Below, piece by piece: positions 43,601 to 53,431 of a DNA stretch of 64,000 nt; the stretch's first letter is position 1, and every line of letters begins with the position of its first letter. The DNA comes from Sedimenticola sp. (GTDB taxonomy: Bacteria; Pseudomonadota; Gammaproteobacteria; Chromatiales; Chromatiaceae). The stretch is from contig JAMOLT010000020.1 of NCBI GenBank assembly GCA_027068915.1, positions 32,968 through 96,967 of the forward strand. The letters run 5' to 3'. The position numbers were made by a program, and so were the translations under genes. Below the pieces are notes generated by a model that saw only the letters and a list, made by a program, of their open reading frames with translations, was not told the origin of the DNA and ran no database searches.

Positions 43601-45040
43601 ATGTCAATCAAGCCCGCTACCATTTTGAAACTGACGTTGCTGGGATTCATCCTGGTTGCGATACCATTGGCCATAGGGCTGCTCAACACCATGCTGCAAG
43701 TCGACCGCCTGGCGGCACAGATGCAAAAAGCCGTTCAAGATTCCACCCAGGCAGTGGAATCCGGGCGCCTCATTACCACCCAGGCCTTGAGCATGGAACG
43801 CAGCGCACTGCAGTACCTGGTATTGAGAGACAAAGGTATTCTGTCCCGCTACCAGAGCCAGCGCGAATCATTCAACCAGGAAATCCAGCGCCTGCTGGGC
43901 CTGCCTCTGGATTCTGCCCTGGCGCAGCGCCTGCAACAACTGCAGGAGCGCGAAGCCAGGCTTTACCGGAAACTCCAGCTGATCACCGGCGAAACAACAG
44001 GCGACGTGGAGAAGCTGGACGCAGAAGAACAGCTGTCCAGCCTGGCGGCTTCCATTCCATTTGGCGTTACCGCGCTCATCTCCCGGGAAAGCAGGCGCAT
44101 GAACAAACAGATCAGCGGCGTCCGTCAGCTGTTGTTATGGCAGGCCGCTGCGCTGATCCCCCTGACGCTGCTGATTGCAGTTGTCTTCAGTGTCCTTATC
44201 TCTGGCCCTTTGCGACGTCTGGGCGCTGCCATCCGCCAGCTCGGGTCTGGCGAATTCGATACCCGCATCAAGGTCAATGGGCCGCAGGATATTCGGGAGC
44301 TGGGTGAGCAACTGGACTGGCTGCGGCAGCAACTGGCAGCACTGAACGAACAGAAAATGCAGTTCCTCCATCATGTCTCACACGAACTGAAAACCCCTCT
44401 CACCACTATCCGGGAAGGCGCGGGACTGCTCAGGGACGGCATTGCCGGGAAACTTACACTGGAACAGCAGGAAATCGTACAGATACTGCACAGCAACAGC
44501 CTGCAGCTGCAGGCACAGGTGGAAAACCTGCTGAATTTCAATCTCGCTCTGTCCCAGGAACACCCCCCGGAGCGAAAAACCATCGATATGGCGCCCTTGA
44601 TCACCAAAGGAGTGGAAAACCACCAGTTGACATTGAAATCGAGAGATATTTCAGTAAACAGTCAGCTCCTTCCGCTTTCGGTGAACGGGGACACTGAGCA
44701 GCTGCAGACCATCATCGACAATCTCCTTTCCAATGCCATCAAGTACTCACCGGAAGGCAGCGAAATACAGATTCACCTGCAACAACAGAACCAACAGCTA
44801 CTACTCGATGTCATAGATAAGGGGGAAGGTATTGCCGACGAAGACAAACCCCACTTGTTTGAGCCTTTTTTTCAGGGAAAATCACACTCCAGCGGCCCTG
44901 TAAGTGGAACCGGGCTCGGATTGTCGCTGGTAAAAAGATATCTGCATTTGCATGGAGGCACTATCAAACTGCTCGACAGCCCCCGGGGAACACATTTCCG
45001 GATTACCCTACCTCTGGCGGTACAGGTGAACAAATCATGA
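43601..45040 (+). CDS. glrK: GlrK-like sensor histidine kinase (QseE)
   Basis: A 479-residue inner-membrane kinase. Two membrane helices (about 12-32 and 178-200) bracket a periplasmic domain, followed by HAMP, the HisKA box HHVSHELKTPLTTI and an HATPase domain with DNLLSNAIKYSP and GTGLGLSLV. In E. coli GlrK phosphorylates GlrR; the operon glrK-glrG-glrR is kept here. Its stop overlaps the next start. The two operators upstream suggest possible feedback control. Confidence 0.93.
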   Translation: MSIKPATILKLTLLGFILVAIPLAIGLLNTMLQVDRLAAQMQKAVQDSTQAVESGRLITTQALSMERSALQYLVLRDKGILSRYQSQRESFNQEIQRLLGLPLDSALAQRLQQLQEREARLYRKLQLITGETTGDVEKLDAEEQLSSLAASIPFGVTALISRESRRMNKQISGVRQLLLWQAAALIPLTLLIAVVFSVLISGPLRRLGAAIRQLGSGEFDTRIKVNGPQDIRELGEQLDWLRQQLAALNEQKMQFLHHVSHELKTPLTTIREGAGLLRDGIAGKLTLEQQEIVQILHSNSLQLQAQVENLLNFNLALSQEHPPERKTIDMAPLITKGVENHQLTLKSRDISVNSQLLPLSVNGDTEQLQTIIDNLLSNAIKYSPEGSEIQIHLQQQNQQLLLDVIDKGEGIADEDKPHLFEPFFQGKSHSSGPVSGTGLGLSLVKRYLHLHGGTIKLLDSPRGTHFRITLPLAVQVNKS

Positions 45041-45633
45041 TGCGGTTACTATTCCCCATGACTCTTGTAGTTCTGAGCGCCTGCACTACCGTTCCACCAC
45101 AGCCCTCACCACCCCAACCTCAAGCTGTTGCACGGATCATTCATACGCCGGCCAGCAACCGTTGCAGCAACCTTCTGGATGATTATGAGACCTCTTCCCT
45201 GATGGATGACAAAGGGCGGAAACAGATCCTGGACAGCGTTTCGGACACCTGGGCACAAACCAGAGACAGCTGCGAACAGCTGCGTCTGGCGCTTTTGCTC
45301 AGCCAGCCGGGCAGGTCAGGCAAGGATCGGAAGAAAGCATTGAGGCTGCTCAAGGAACTACTCAGCGGTGAAAAACCACTGGACGGGCAGGCGCATCAAC
45401 TGGCCAGGCTGCTACACGACCAGCTGCAGCAATTACATTCAAAGCAATTGAGAACCCTGGAACTCAGGCACCGCCTGAAGGCGCAGCATACCGCCTCCCG
45501 GCAGCTTGCAGAAAAACTGGGCAACCTGCAATCCCAACTACAACAGTTGAAGAATATTGAACAAAACATCAATGAAAAGGAACAATCCATCATCTCCCCT
45601 TCAACCGGCAATATCTCCCATGAACCACCATAG
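45037..45633 (+). CDS. glrG: GlrG/QseG-like outer-membrane lipoprotein
   Basis: A 198-residue protein with a signal peptide ending in the lipobox LSACTT. The mature part is Pro-rich near the start, then helical (CSNLLDDYETSSL) with a long Gln/Leu-rich coiled coil (LQSQLQQLKNIEQNINEKEQ). In E. coli QseG interacts with the kinase QseE/GlrK, and the position between kinase and regulator supports the same role. It overlaps glrK by 4 bp and glrR by 14 bp. Confidence 0.85.
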   Translation: MMRLLFPMTLVVLSACTTVPPQPSPPQPQAVARIIHTPASNRCSNLLDDYETSSLMDDKGRKQILDSVSDTWAQTRDSCEQLRLALLLSQPGRSGKDRKKALRLLKELLSGEKPLDGQAHQLARLLHDQLQQLHSKQLRTLELRHRLKAQHTASRQLAEKLGNLQSQLQQLKNIEQNINEKEQSIISPSTGNISHEPP

Positions 45634-46969
45634 AATCCTGCTGGTTGATGATGATCCCGGCCTGCTCAAACTGCTGTCTCTGCGCCTTGAGGCCAACGGT
45701 TTCCAGGTTGATACGGCCAGCAGCGGGCGGCAGGCACTGGGGAAAATCGACACGCTGCGTCCCCATCTCATGATCACCGACCTGCGTATGCAGGGCATGG
45801 ATGGACTGGCACTTTTTGATGCCGTACAAAAACACACACCCTCTTTGCCTGTCATCATGCTCACTGCACATGGCACCATCCCCGACGCCGTACAGGCCAC
45901 CCGTAAAGGCTTGTTCAGCTATCTTACCAAGCCTTTTGACAGCAGGGAGTTACTGCAAAGCATCAATGATGCCTTGAGCCAGTGTTATGGGCATGACAAG
46001 CCGGAGCATTCCAGCAGCAATGACGAGTGGCGAAGCGATATCATCAGCAACAGCGCGGTGATGGAAAGGCTGTTGACCAAGACATGGCGCATCGCACAAA
46101 GTGATGTGAGTGTGTTGATACAAAGCAGCAGCGGCACCGGCAAGGAACTGCTGGCACGAGCGCTGCACAGAGCCAGCCCCCGCCACAAGGCGGCTTTCGT
46201 ACCCATCAACTGCGCCGCCATTCCGGAAAACCTGCTGGAATCCGAGCTTTTCGGACACCGGAAAGGGGCGTTTACCGGCGCAGATCGTAACCGCAAGGGT
46301 TTGTTTGAAGCCGCCAATGGTGGAACCCTGTTTCTGGACGAAATCGGCGATATGCCGCTGGAGTTCCAGGCCAAACTGTTGCGCGTACTGGAAGACGGTG
46401 AAGTTCGCCCTGTAGGCGCTACGGAGAGCTTCCCCGTGGATGTGCGCATCATTTCCGCCACCCATTCCGACCTGGAGGCAGCCATTGAAGCAGGCGAGTT
46501 CCGGGAAGATCTGTTCTATCGCCTGAATGTGGTAATGCTGGAAATTCCACCACTGTCCGAGCGCCGTGAAGACATTCCCCTGCTGGCAAGGCATTTTCTG
46601 AACCAGGCATGTGAGCGGGCGCACTGCCAGGCCAGAACGTTTTCTCCGGAAGCCATGGAAGTGCTGATGCTGGCGCCATGGAAGGGGAATATCCGCCAGC
46701 TCCTCAACGTGGTGGAGCAGGTGGCGGCACTGTCAATGACCGCCATTATTCCCGAGAGCCTGGTGCAAAATGCGCTACGCAACAAATCCGGCGGCATCGT
46801 CTCCCTGGCGGAAGCCCAAAGCAATTTCGAGCGCAATTATCTGGTGGAACTGTTACAGATGACCGGGGGCAATGTGACCCAGGCAGCGCGCCTGGCAAAT
46901 CGCAATCGCACGGAGTTCTATCGCCTGCTCCATCGCCACGAGCTGGAGCCGCAAATTTTCCGTCACTGA
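45620..46969 (+). CDS. glrR: GlrR-like sigma-54-dependent response regulator (QseF)
   Basis: A 449-residue regulator. The receiver domain has LLVDDDPG, phospho-Asp in MITDLRMQGMDG and Lys in LTKPFD. The AAA+ domain has Walker A SSSGTGKELLARAL, the sigma-54 contact loop GAFTGADRNRKG and Walker B GGTLFLDEIGDM. The C-terminal helix-turn-helix is VTQAARLANRNRTEFYRLL. It should activate sigma-54 promoters, and one with matching operators lies 2.2 kb away. Start 45620 is chosen over an upstream frame because the receiver domain starts there. Confidence 0.95.
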   Translation: MNHHRILLVDDDPGLLKLLSLRLEANGFQVDTASSGRQALGKIDTLRPHLMITDLRMQGMDGLALFDAVQKHTPSLPVIMLTAHGTIPDAVQATRKGLFSYLTKPFDSRELLQSINDALSQCYGHDKPEHSSSNDEWRSDIISNSAVMERLLTKTWRIAQSDVSVLIQSSSGTGKELLARALHRASPRHKAAFVPINCAAIPENLLESELFGHRKGAFTGADRNRKGLFEAANGGTLFLDEIGDMPLEFQAKLLRVLEDGEVRPVGATESFPVDVRIISATHSDLEAAIEAGEFREDLFYRLNVVMLEIPPLSERREDIPLLARHFLNQACERAHCQARTFSPEAMEVLMLAPWKGNIRQLLNVVEQVAALSMTAIIPESLVQNALRNKSGGIVSLAEAQSNFERNYLVELLQMTGGNVTQAARLANRNRTEFYRLLHRHELEPQIFRH

Positions 46970-46980
46970 AAACACCAAAA

Positions 46981-47010
46981 AAAAGCGCCCCGATCACCCG
47001 GGGCGCCTTT
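46981..47010. terminator. Bidirectional terminator of the glr operon
   Basis: GCGCCCCG...CGGGGCGC with A and T runs on the two sides. It lies between the end of glrR and the end of the convergent lipoprotein gene. Confidence 0.85.
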
Positions 47011-47033
47011 CCTGCTACGGAATCAAGCAAACA

Positions 47034-48773
47034 TTACTTCAGATTCACGACGGCATCGATCTCAAGCCCGTGCTCCGTTCCCAGCACACGAAAGTCAAAC
47101 TTTGTGTAGATACCCGCGGCGGTTTCCAGGGATTTATAGGAGTTTTGCATGGATTGATAGACAGGACTGTTTTCCTGCGCGGACTCCACCATATTTTTCA
47201 TCGGGGGACCGATGGTCTGGAACAATTTTCCAGCATCGTAACTCAAGGAAAAGAACGGCGGGGTATCCGCCGCTGGTGCTGATAAAACCTTGTCGATCCC
47301 GTCGGGCGCCTTTTCGCCTGTCATCAACGCCAGGGCCTGGCCCTTGATAGCAGCAAAAGTCGGGGGCGCCATTGGGGATAATCCTTCCAGCGGAACCTGG
47401 ACGGGTGTGCCATCCACGGGAATATCCAGCTGTGCAAGCTGGGGACTGAGCATTCCCGCCATGCTGAACATGCCTTTTGGATCCGCCGCCGCCAGCAGTA
47501 TCTGGGCATCTATGGCTTTTGGAGTCATGGTTTGCGTATCCACTTCCACATTATTGACGGTAACGCCGAAACCTTTGATTCCCATTCCCAGCAGCATAGG
47601 ATTGAACGCCACATCGACGCCCTGCATGGCCTGAGCCAGCTCTTCCTCATTCACCAGTTCACAACCCTTTCCTGTTTCCAGGAAATTGCGCAGCATGGCC
47701 TTGATGCCGTCCCGAATCTGAGGCAAATCAAAACCCATGCCCAAACTTATCATGCCATCATTGGGCACACCGACCCCAGGCACAGGTGCAGACATTTTCT
47801 GCAGCCACCCCGCCACACCGGGAGAAGTCTCCACGGTTGCCTTCGCCGCATACTTCTGATTTGTCATCTCGGTATAGCCGAAGCTGATCATGGGCACAGA
47901 CTGGACTGTGGTTTTAACAAAATCCTGGCAGGCGGCAGACAACTCCTTGGGACTGGCGCCAAGCGCCTGGAGCACCTGTGCATTGATGCCTTGGGATTCC
48001 CCCAGCGCCATTTCCGCCATGCGCACCAAGTCAATATAACCGTCACCATACCCCAGGAATTTGCGCTTGCTGCTGAATTCCTTGAAGGCACCGGTATCCG
48101 CCAGCGATTTCTCCGGCCTGGTTTCACCAAAGACCAATGGCAGCATGTCGGTTTCAGACTTGGCCGGCAATACCGCCATGATCAAGTGATCCTTGCCAAC
48201 CGCAAGGATGCCTACCAGCTTATCCAACTCAAAACGGCGATAACTGATATCACCACGAGTCAATTTTTCTGCCTGCATGCCGCTACGTTCTTCTACCCGC
48301 GACAAAAAAGCTTCCACTTTTCCGGCATCCAGTACCTCCGTCCAGGCTACAGGCAACATTCCCAGGCCATATATCAAGCTGCGACCGTTTATGGGCAAGC
48401 CCAGGGACGCCAGTCCTTCTACGCTCATTTTCCCTTCCAGCTCCGCCAGGAACGCATCCACCAGTTTCATTATTTCCTGTCCGGCATCGTCAGTATCTGC
48501 GCCGGAAGCCGCCAGCTCTGCACGCAGGGAGCCATCATTCAGAGTCACGGCTGAAGCCTTCAGTATCTTCTCACTCAACTCCTGGGGGAGCTTTCTGCTG
48601 CCGGCAAATACATAGGGCGAATCAGCCGGCACCAGAGAAAGAAGATCGAATTCGGCAATGGCTTCCTCTGCCGCCGCCTTTTCCGCCTTGTCAGAGTCGC
48701 TGCAACCTGCAACTCCAACCGCCAGAATACCGGCAAGCAAATATTTGTTCATTTTTCCATACGATAGTTTCAT
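47034..48773 (-). CDS. Unknown 579-residue lipoprotein
   Basis: A lipoprotein with a signal peptide and lipobox VGVAGCSDSD. The mature protein has repeated mixed segments (for example LLSLVPADSPYVFAGSRKLP) typical of soluble substrate-holding or surface proteins of the DUF3352 type, but I cannot place it firmly. Two in-frame ATG codons (48773 and 48752, MNKYLLAG) are possible starts; both give a lipobox. It is convergent with glrR and 7 bp upstream of aroE on the same strand, so it leads an operon with it or shares its transcript. Confidence 0.72.
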   Translation of the reverse strand: MKLSYGKMNKYLLAGILAVGVAGCSDSDKAEKAAAEEAIAEFDLLSLVPADSPYVFAGSRKLPQELSEKILKASAVTLNDGSLRAELAASGADTDDAGQEIMKLVDAFLAELEGKMSVEGLASLGLPINGRSLIYGLGMLPVAWTEVLDAGKVEAFLSRVEERSGMQAEKLTRGDISYRRFELDKLVGILAVGKDHLIMAVLPAKSETDMLPLVFGETRPEKSLADTGAFKEFSSKRKFLGYGDGYIDLVRMAEMALGESQGINAQVLQALGASPKELSAACQDFVKTTVQSVPMISFGYTEMTNQKYAAKATVETSPGVAGWLQKMSAPVPGVGVPNDGMISLGMGFDLPQIRDGIKAMLRNFLETGKGCELVNEEELAQAMQGVDVAFNPMLLGMGIKGFGVTVNNVEVDTQTMTPKAIDAQILLAAADPKGMFSMAGMLSPQLAQLDIPVDGTPVQVPLEGLSPMAPPTFAAIKGQALALMTGEKAPDGIDKVLSAPAADTPPFFSLSYDAGKLFQTIGPPMKNMVESAQENSPVYQSMQNSYKSLETAAGIYTKFDFRVLGTEHGLEIDAVVNLK

Positions 48774-48780
48774 GCGTTTC

Positions 48781-49590
48781 TCAACTCCTTAAATCCTCGA
48801 TTACAGTTTTGGTGTCCGGACGCACACCCCGCCACAGATAGAATGATTCGGCAGCCTGCTCCACCAGCATCCCCAAACCATCCAGTGCATGCAGCGCACC
48901 GTGTCCCCTTCCCCACATCACAAATGCCGTGGGCTCTGAAGCATACATCATGTCATAAACCCAGGCATTTTTCCCGAGACAGCTGCCGGGAATGTCCGGC
49001 ACCTGGCCGGACAGGCCGGCCGCAGTGCCATTTACAATCAGATCAAACACTTGCCCCGCCAGCTCATTCAGTCCACAACCGGAAACCGGCCCATGAGAGT
49101 GCAGTGTTCCCGCCAGTTCTACGGCACGGCCGGCAGTGCGGTTGGCAATCACCAGGCGGGATACGCCTTGTTCCAGCAACGGTCGCGCCACCCCACGGGA
49201 TGCGCCACCCGCACCGAGCAGCAGCACCTTGGCTCCAGACAACACAAAACCATGATTCTGCTGCAAATCCCGCACCAAACCAATGCCATCCGTGTTGTCA
49301 CCGAAGATGCGTCCACCCTCCAACATCAAGGTATTCACCGCTCCAGCGGAATCTGCCCCGGGACTCAGTTCATCCGCCAGGCGCCAGGCCTGTTCCTTGA
49401 ACGGAACCGTTACATTCAGCCCCTTTCCACCAGCGGCAAAAAATTCTCTGACATCATCCGCAAAATACTCCAGATCTCCCAAAATCCTCTCATAACTCAG
49501 ATCCTGACCTGTCTGGGCAGCAAATTTCTGGTGAATCAGCGGTGATTTACTGTGCGCGATGGGATTACCGATAACCGCATATTTGTCCAT
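48781..49590 (-). CDS. aroE: Shikimate dehydrogenase
   Basis: A 269-residue NADPH-dependent enzyme of chorismate synthesis. It has [20 protein letters not shown] at the start with the shikimate-binding Ser residues, Lys in [14 protein letters not shown], and the nucleotide site [21 protein letters not shown] at 49590 is used; adjacent ATG 49593 is also possible. The frame extends 150 bp further upstream without homology. Confidence 0.95.
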   Translation of the reverse strand: MDKYAVIGNPIAHSKSPLIHQKFAAQTGQDLSYERILGDLEYFADDVREFFAAGGKGLNVTVPFKEQAWRLADELSPGADSAGAVNTLMLEGGRIFGDNTDGIGLVRDLQQNHGFVLSGAKVLLLGAGGASRGVARPLLEQGVSRLVIANRTAGRAVELAGTLHSHGPVSGCGLNELAGQVFDLIVNGTAAGLSGQVPDIPGSCLGKNAWVYDMMYASEPTAFVMWGRGHGALHALDGLGMLVEQAAESFYLWRGVRPDTKTVIEDLRS

Positions 49591-50048
49591 CATACCTGAC
49601 GCTGTCCGGGAAAAACGCCAACTATACGGAATTCCACACACTGGATCCAATCCCGAAACACTCCGTATCAATTGGCTAACGGGGATGCTGCAGCCTTTTG
49701 GCTCGGCTGTGACCTCATTCACTACCGCCGTCAAAACCATTCAAGCCATAGTCAACCTTTACAGGGAATCTGGAAGCAACACCAGGGAAGGAAGGCAGCC
49801 AGCCAGCCGCCAATATCCAACCAGCACATTGAGCGTTGACAACAAACTTCACCTCACACCTGATTAACAATAACACCTTAATCAAGACTTAAGCTTAGCG
49901 GTCTAGAATTACACCCGAAATTCGTTGGTTAAGGTGACATCTATTGCGACAAACACCAACCACACGAAAAACACCAATGGGCAAAAATTAAGAGTCAGTA
50001 AAACCAGTGCATAAATAATTGCACCAACAAAGGAATAGGTTAATAAGA
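49591..50048. other. Gap of 458 bp without a recognised gene
   Basis: No supported coding region or RNA is seen. A TTGACA-like element at 49836-49841 has no good -10 at 17 bp, so no promoter is claimed. AT content rises toward the following gene. Confidence 0.5.
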
Positions 50049-50615
50049 ATGGAAATACCAAATCGCTTGACGCTGATGAAAGCCCATGCCTTGCTAGCAG
50101 CTTTTATTTTCCCAGTAGCAACCATGTTTCTTATAACTGGCGCGCTTTACACTTGGGGCATAAAAGGCGACTACAACACCACCAAACATGAACTACATCT
50201 TGCACAACCAATCCAGGAAAAGACCAAGGAACTTGTTGCACTGGCAGAAAAAGAACTGGAAAAACATAACATCTCGATTCCAACAGGAACAGCAAAAATA
50301 AAAAGGATCGGAAATTCTTTCAGGCTTGAGTGGACAGGGTCAAATATGGATATCAACCTGGAACCAACTGTTGATCCTCTCATTATGCAACTGGAGATTA
50401 AGAATGCAAGCCTATACCGACAGTTTGTGCAGCTACATAAAGCAAAAGGCGGGACGCCATTTAAAGTATATGCCGCTGTATTGTCTATCAGCATAATATT
50501 ATTACTTATTTCTGGATTTATTATGGCATGGAAAATGCCAAAGTTACGAAAATTAACACTAGCCTCCTCTGCGCTTGGAATACTTATTTTTGCCGCAATG
50601 TTTGTACCCAGTTAA
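50049..50615 (+). CDS. PepSY-like membrane protein, AT-rich
   Basis: A 188-residue protein with three hydrophobic segments: one near the N-terminus (LLAAFIFPVATMFLITGALY), one near 145-165 (VYAAVLSISIILLLISGFIM) and one at the C-terminus (SALGILIFAAMFVPS). The central domain (TGTAKIKRIGNSFRLEWTGS) resembles a PepSY/PepSY-TM module. Function unknown. ATG at 50049 is taken because the preceding in-frame ATG at 50019 would place charged residues ahead of the helix. Codon use is more AT-rich than its neighbours. Confidence 0.7.
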   Translation: MEIPNRLTLMKAHALLAAFIFPVATMFLITGALYTWGIKGDYNTTKHELHLAQPIQEKTKELVALAEKELEKHNISIPTGTAKIKRIGNSFRLEWTGSNMDINLEPTVDPLIMQLEIKNASLYRQFVQLHKAKGGTPFKVYAAVLSISIILLLISGFIMAWKMPKLRKLTLASSALGILIFAAMFVPS

Positions 50616-50776
50616 GGGAAACAGGAGAATATCTAAAGCGTTAGTTAAGAAATAAATAGTTATTTTCCCGCACCAGACATTTCTTCTATTTCTTAGAATT
50701 ATATACAAAGAATATATATTCAGCAGTAATTATAAAACCATATATTGGACCAACCCAGGAATACAAAAACAAGAAT

Positions 50777-52024
50777 ATGAGAATCGTTATCTATACGCAT
50801 GATACGTTTGGACTCGGCAATATCCGCCGCATGCTATTAATTGCCGAACACCTTAACCATTCAATCAAGGATTCCTCCATACTGTTGATTTCCAGCTCCC
50901 CCATGTTGCATGCTTTTCGGTTGAGCAAGGGAATTGACTATATAAAACTACCTACCATATCCCGCAACATACAGGGCGAGTACCAGACACGCACCCTGGG
51001 AATGAGCATGCAGGACATGGTGGCAATGCGCGCCAATCTGATACTCACTGCAGTACGTGATTTTTCCCCGGATGTGATTTTGGTGGACAAAAAGCCGCTG
51101 GGGATAAAGCGGGAACTAACTGCTACCTTGCAATTTTTGAAGGAAAATAGAGCATCCACCAAAGTCTTTCTGGTGCTTCGTGACATCCTGGATCGTGCTG
51201 ATACCACCCATAAATACTGGAAGAGAAAGGGATACTTCAACGTAATTGAACATTACTACAATCAGGTGCTCATCCTGGGCAGCAAAGCAGTTTATGACGC
51301 CAGTCGCCTGTACCGATTTCCCCTTGCATGCCAACAGCTTGTGCACTATTGTGGCTATCTGCAACGCCCCAGGAATGACTTAAAAAATCCCGGGTGGGTG
51401 CGCAAGCAGCTGGGCATCGACAAAGAGAAAATTATTCTGGTTACCACTGGTGGCGGTGCCGATGGCGAACAGATTCTGACGCATTTCCTGCGGTTCTGGC
51501 AGCATCATGATTTGGGGAAAGATGTCCATGCAGTCATTGTGCATGGACCGGAACTATGTCCCCAGACACAACAGCAAGTTACAAGCATTGCCACGCAATG
51601 TCGGCAAGTAACCTTGCTAGAGTTTACTCCCCACCTGCCCAGTTTCATGAACGCAGCGGATGTTGTTGTCTGCATGGGCGGCTATAACACCTTGAGCGAA
51701 GCGCTCTCCCTGAACAAACGCATTCTCTGTATCCCCAGGGTCAAACCCGTTAGCGAGCAACTCATTCGCGCCAGCAGTTTTGCTCAGCTCGAATTGCTGC
51801 ATTTTGTCCACCCCGACGAACTTACAACAAGGAAACTGGCTGCCAGCCTGCATCATATACTGGAGAAAGAACAAACCGTTCCTCCAGTTGAGGCACTGTC
51901 CTTTCATGCGCTGGAGCAAATAGAAAAACAGCTGAAGAAAGAGCTGCCGAATCACAACCCGCTGCCCTCCAGCCCGTTTGTGGCCGGAAAAACCACACTT
52001 CCGGCTTACAGGCTTTCCAGATGA
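50777..52024 (+). CDS. MurG/GT28-like glycosyltransferase
   Basis: A 415-residue cytoplasmic glycosyltransferase of the GT-B fold: MRIVIYTHDTFGLGNIRRML at the N-terminus, GGGADG in the centre and the nucleotide-sugar region CMGGYNTLSEALSLNKRILCIP near 295. It begins the glycan cluster after an AT-rich 161-bp gap. The donor and acceptor sugars are unknown. The next gene starts 162 bp later. Confidence 0.82.
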   Translation: MRIVIYTHDTFGLGNIRRMLLIAEHLNHSIKDSSILLISSSPMLHAFRLSKGIDYIKLPTISRNIQGEYQTRTLGMSMQDMVAMRANLILTAVRDFSPDVILVDKKPLGIKRELTATLQFLKENRASTKVFLVLRDILDRADTTHKYWKRKGYFNVIEHYYNQVLILGSKAVYDASRLYRFPLACQQLVHYCGYLQRPRNDLKNPGWVRKQLGIDKEKIILVTTGGGADGEQILTHFLRFWQHHDLGKDVHAVIVHGPELCPQTQQQVTSIATQCRQVTLLEFTPHLPSFMNAADVVVCMGGYNTLSEALSLNKRILCIPRVKPVSEQLIRASSFAQLELLHFVHPDELTTRKLAASLHHILEKEQTVPPVEALSFHALEQIEKQLKKELPNHNPLPSSPFVAGKTTLPAYRLSR

Positions 52025-52186
52025 CTGTTGTTGAACCTCAAATCAAGTGCCACAACTTCAGGGCATCCAGCCTGCACCGGGCGCGGCTTGCAGATGAAGG
52101 TTGCCCTATCAATACCGGCAACAACCCAGATTCAGCACACACCTGAAACCCATCCCAGTCCCGGCTTTACAAGAAGAGTCCCGATC

Positions 52187-53431
52187 ATGCCTATCCTAGA
52201 ATCCCCAGTTGGTTATATCGTCAAACGCTACCCCAGATATTCGGAGACATTCATTGTCAATGAGGTGCTTTCTCATGAACGTGCGGGCGCTGAGGTCCAT
52301 ATCTTTGCCCTGAGGCCTCCAAACGATACGCATTTTCAGGACATCATCGCCAGAGTCAAGGCACCAGTTCACTACCTGCCCTACAACAAGATGAAGCTGG
52401 ACAACTGGCTTGGAATGATCACAGAACTGACAGGAAAGCTCCCCGGCCTTCGTCGGCACCTGGCGGACAACCTCCATCATGGCGCCCGGGAAATATTGCA
52501 GGCTGCAGTATTGGCGGAACAGGTTCAGCGCCACGGGATCCGCCATTTGCACGCCCACTTTGCCACCTACCCCGCTGAAGTCACGCGTTTGGCAGCCCTG
52601 TTTGCCGATGTGACATACAGCTTTACCGCTCATGCAGTGGACATATTCCACGAAAATGTTTGCACGAAAGACTTGCATGAAAAATTTTCTGATGCGGCTT
52701 TTACAGTTACCGTCAGCGATTACAACCTGGGCTATTTACGCCAACGTCTGGGTGCAATCCCCTCGACCATCCATCGTATTTACAATGGCATGGATCTCGA
52801 TCAGTTTACCTGGCAGTCTCCATTGCAGCGCCCTGCAGAAATAATCGCCATTGGCCGACTGGTAGAGAAAAAAGGCTTTCGCTATCTGATCGACGCCTGC
52901 ACCATCCTGCGCCAAAAGGGCGTCCCCTTTCATTGCCGCATCATCGGCATGGGCGACCTGCGAGAAGTGCTGGCGCAGCAAATCATACAGAACGGTTTAC
53001 AGGACGTCCTGGAGCTGAGCGGCCCCATGCCACAAAGTGAAATTCGCGCAAAAATACAGTCTGCAGCAGTTTTTGCCGCTCCCTGCGTGGTTGCAACTGA
53101 CGGAAACAGAGACGGTTTACCCACAGTGTTGCTGGAAGCAATGGCCCTGGGTACACCTTGCGTCTCTACTGCAGTAACCGGCATTCCGGAGGTGATCGAG
53201 CATGAACAAACGGGCTATCAGGTACCACAACATGACCCCAATGCCCTGGCTTCGGCGCTGGAAATCCTGCTGCAGGACGGACAAAAACGCGAATCCCTCG
53301 CCCGCCGCGCCCGCCAACTGATCGAGAACAACTTTGATGTAGACCGGAATACAGCGCTTATCCGGCAGCAGTTTTCACTGGCCACTTCAGCCCCCGCTGT
53401 AGCCGAACAAAGGCAAGAGGCGCTGGTCTGA
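52187..53431 (+). CDS. GT4 family glycosyltransferase
   Basis: A 414-residue GT-B enzyme: IVKRYPRYSETFIVNEVL near the start, IGRLVEKKGFRYLIDA as the start of the C-terminal lobe, and GLPTVLLEAMALGTPCVST as the donor-binding EX7E region. The start at 52187 is preferred because homology begins there; longer in-frame starts at 52028 (TTG) and 52094 exist. Its stop overlaps the next start (TGATG). Confidence 0.87.
   Translation: MPILESPVGYIVKRYPRYSETFIVNEVLSHERAGAEVHIFALRPPNDTHFQDIIARVKAPVHYLPYNKMKLDNWLGMITELTGKLPGLRRHLADNLHHGAREILQAAVLAEQVQRHGIRHLHAHFATYPAEVTRLAALFADVTYSFTAHAVDIFHENVCTKDLHEKFSDAAFTVTVSDYNLGYLRQRLGAIPSTIHRIYNGMDLDQFTWQSPLQRPAEIIAIGRLVEKKGFRYLIDACTILRQKGVPFHCRIIGMGDLREVLAQQIIQNGLQDVLELSGPMPQSEIRAKIQSAAVFAAPCVVATDGNRDGLPTVLLEAMALGTPCVSTAVTGIPEVIEHEQTGYQVPQHDPNALASALEILLQDGQKRESLARRARQLIENNFDVDRNTALIRQQFSLATSAPAVAEQRQEALV

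Noticed and set aside
49836..49866. Possible promoter TTGACA with TGATTA in the aroE upstream gap
   Set aside because: The spacing is about 19 bp and the -10 is poor, so it does not stand out from chance in an AT-rich region.
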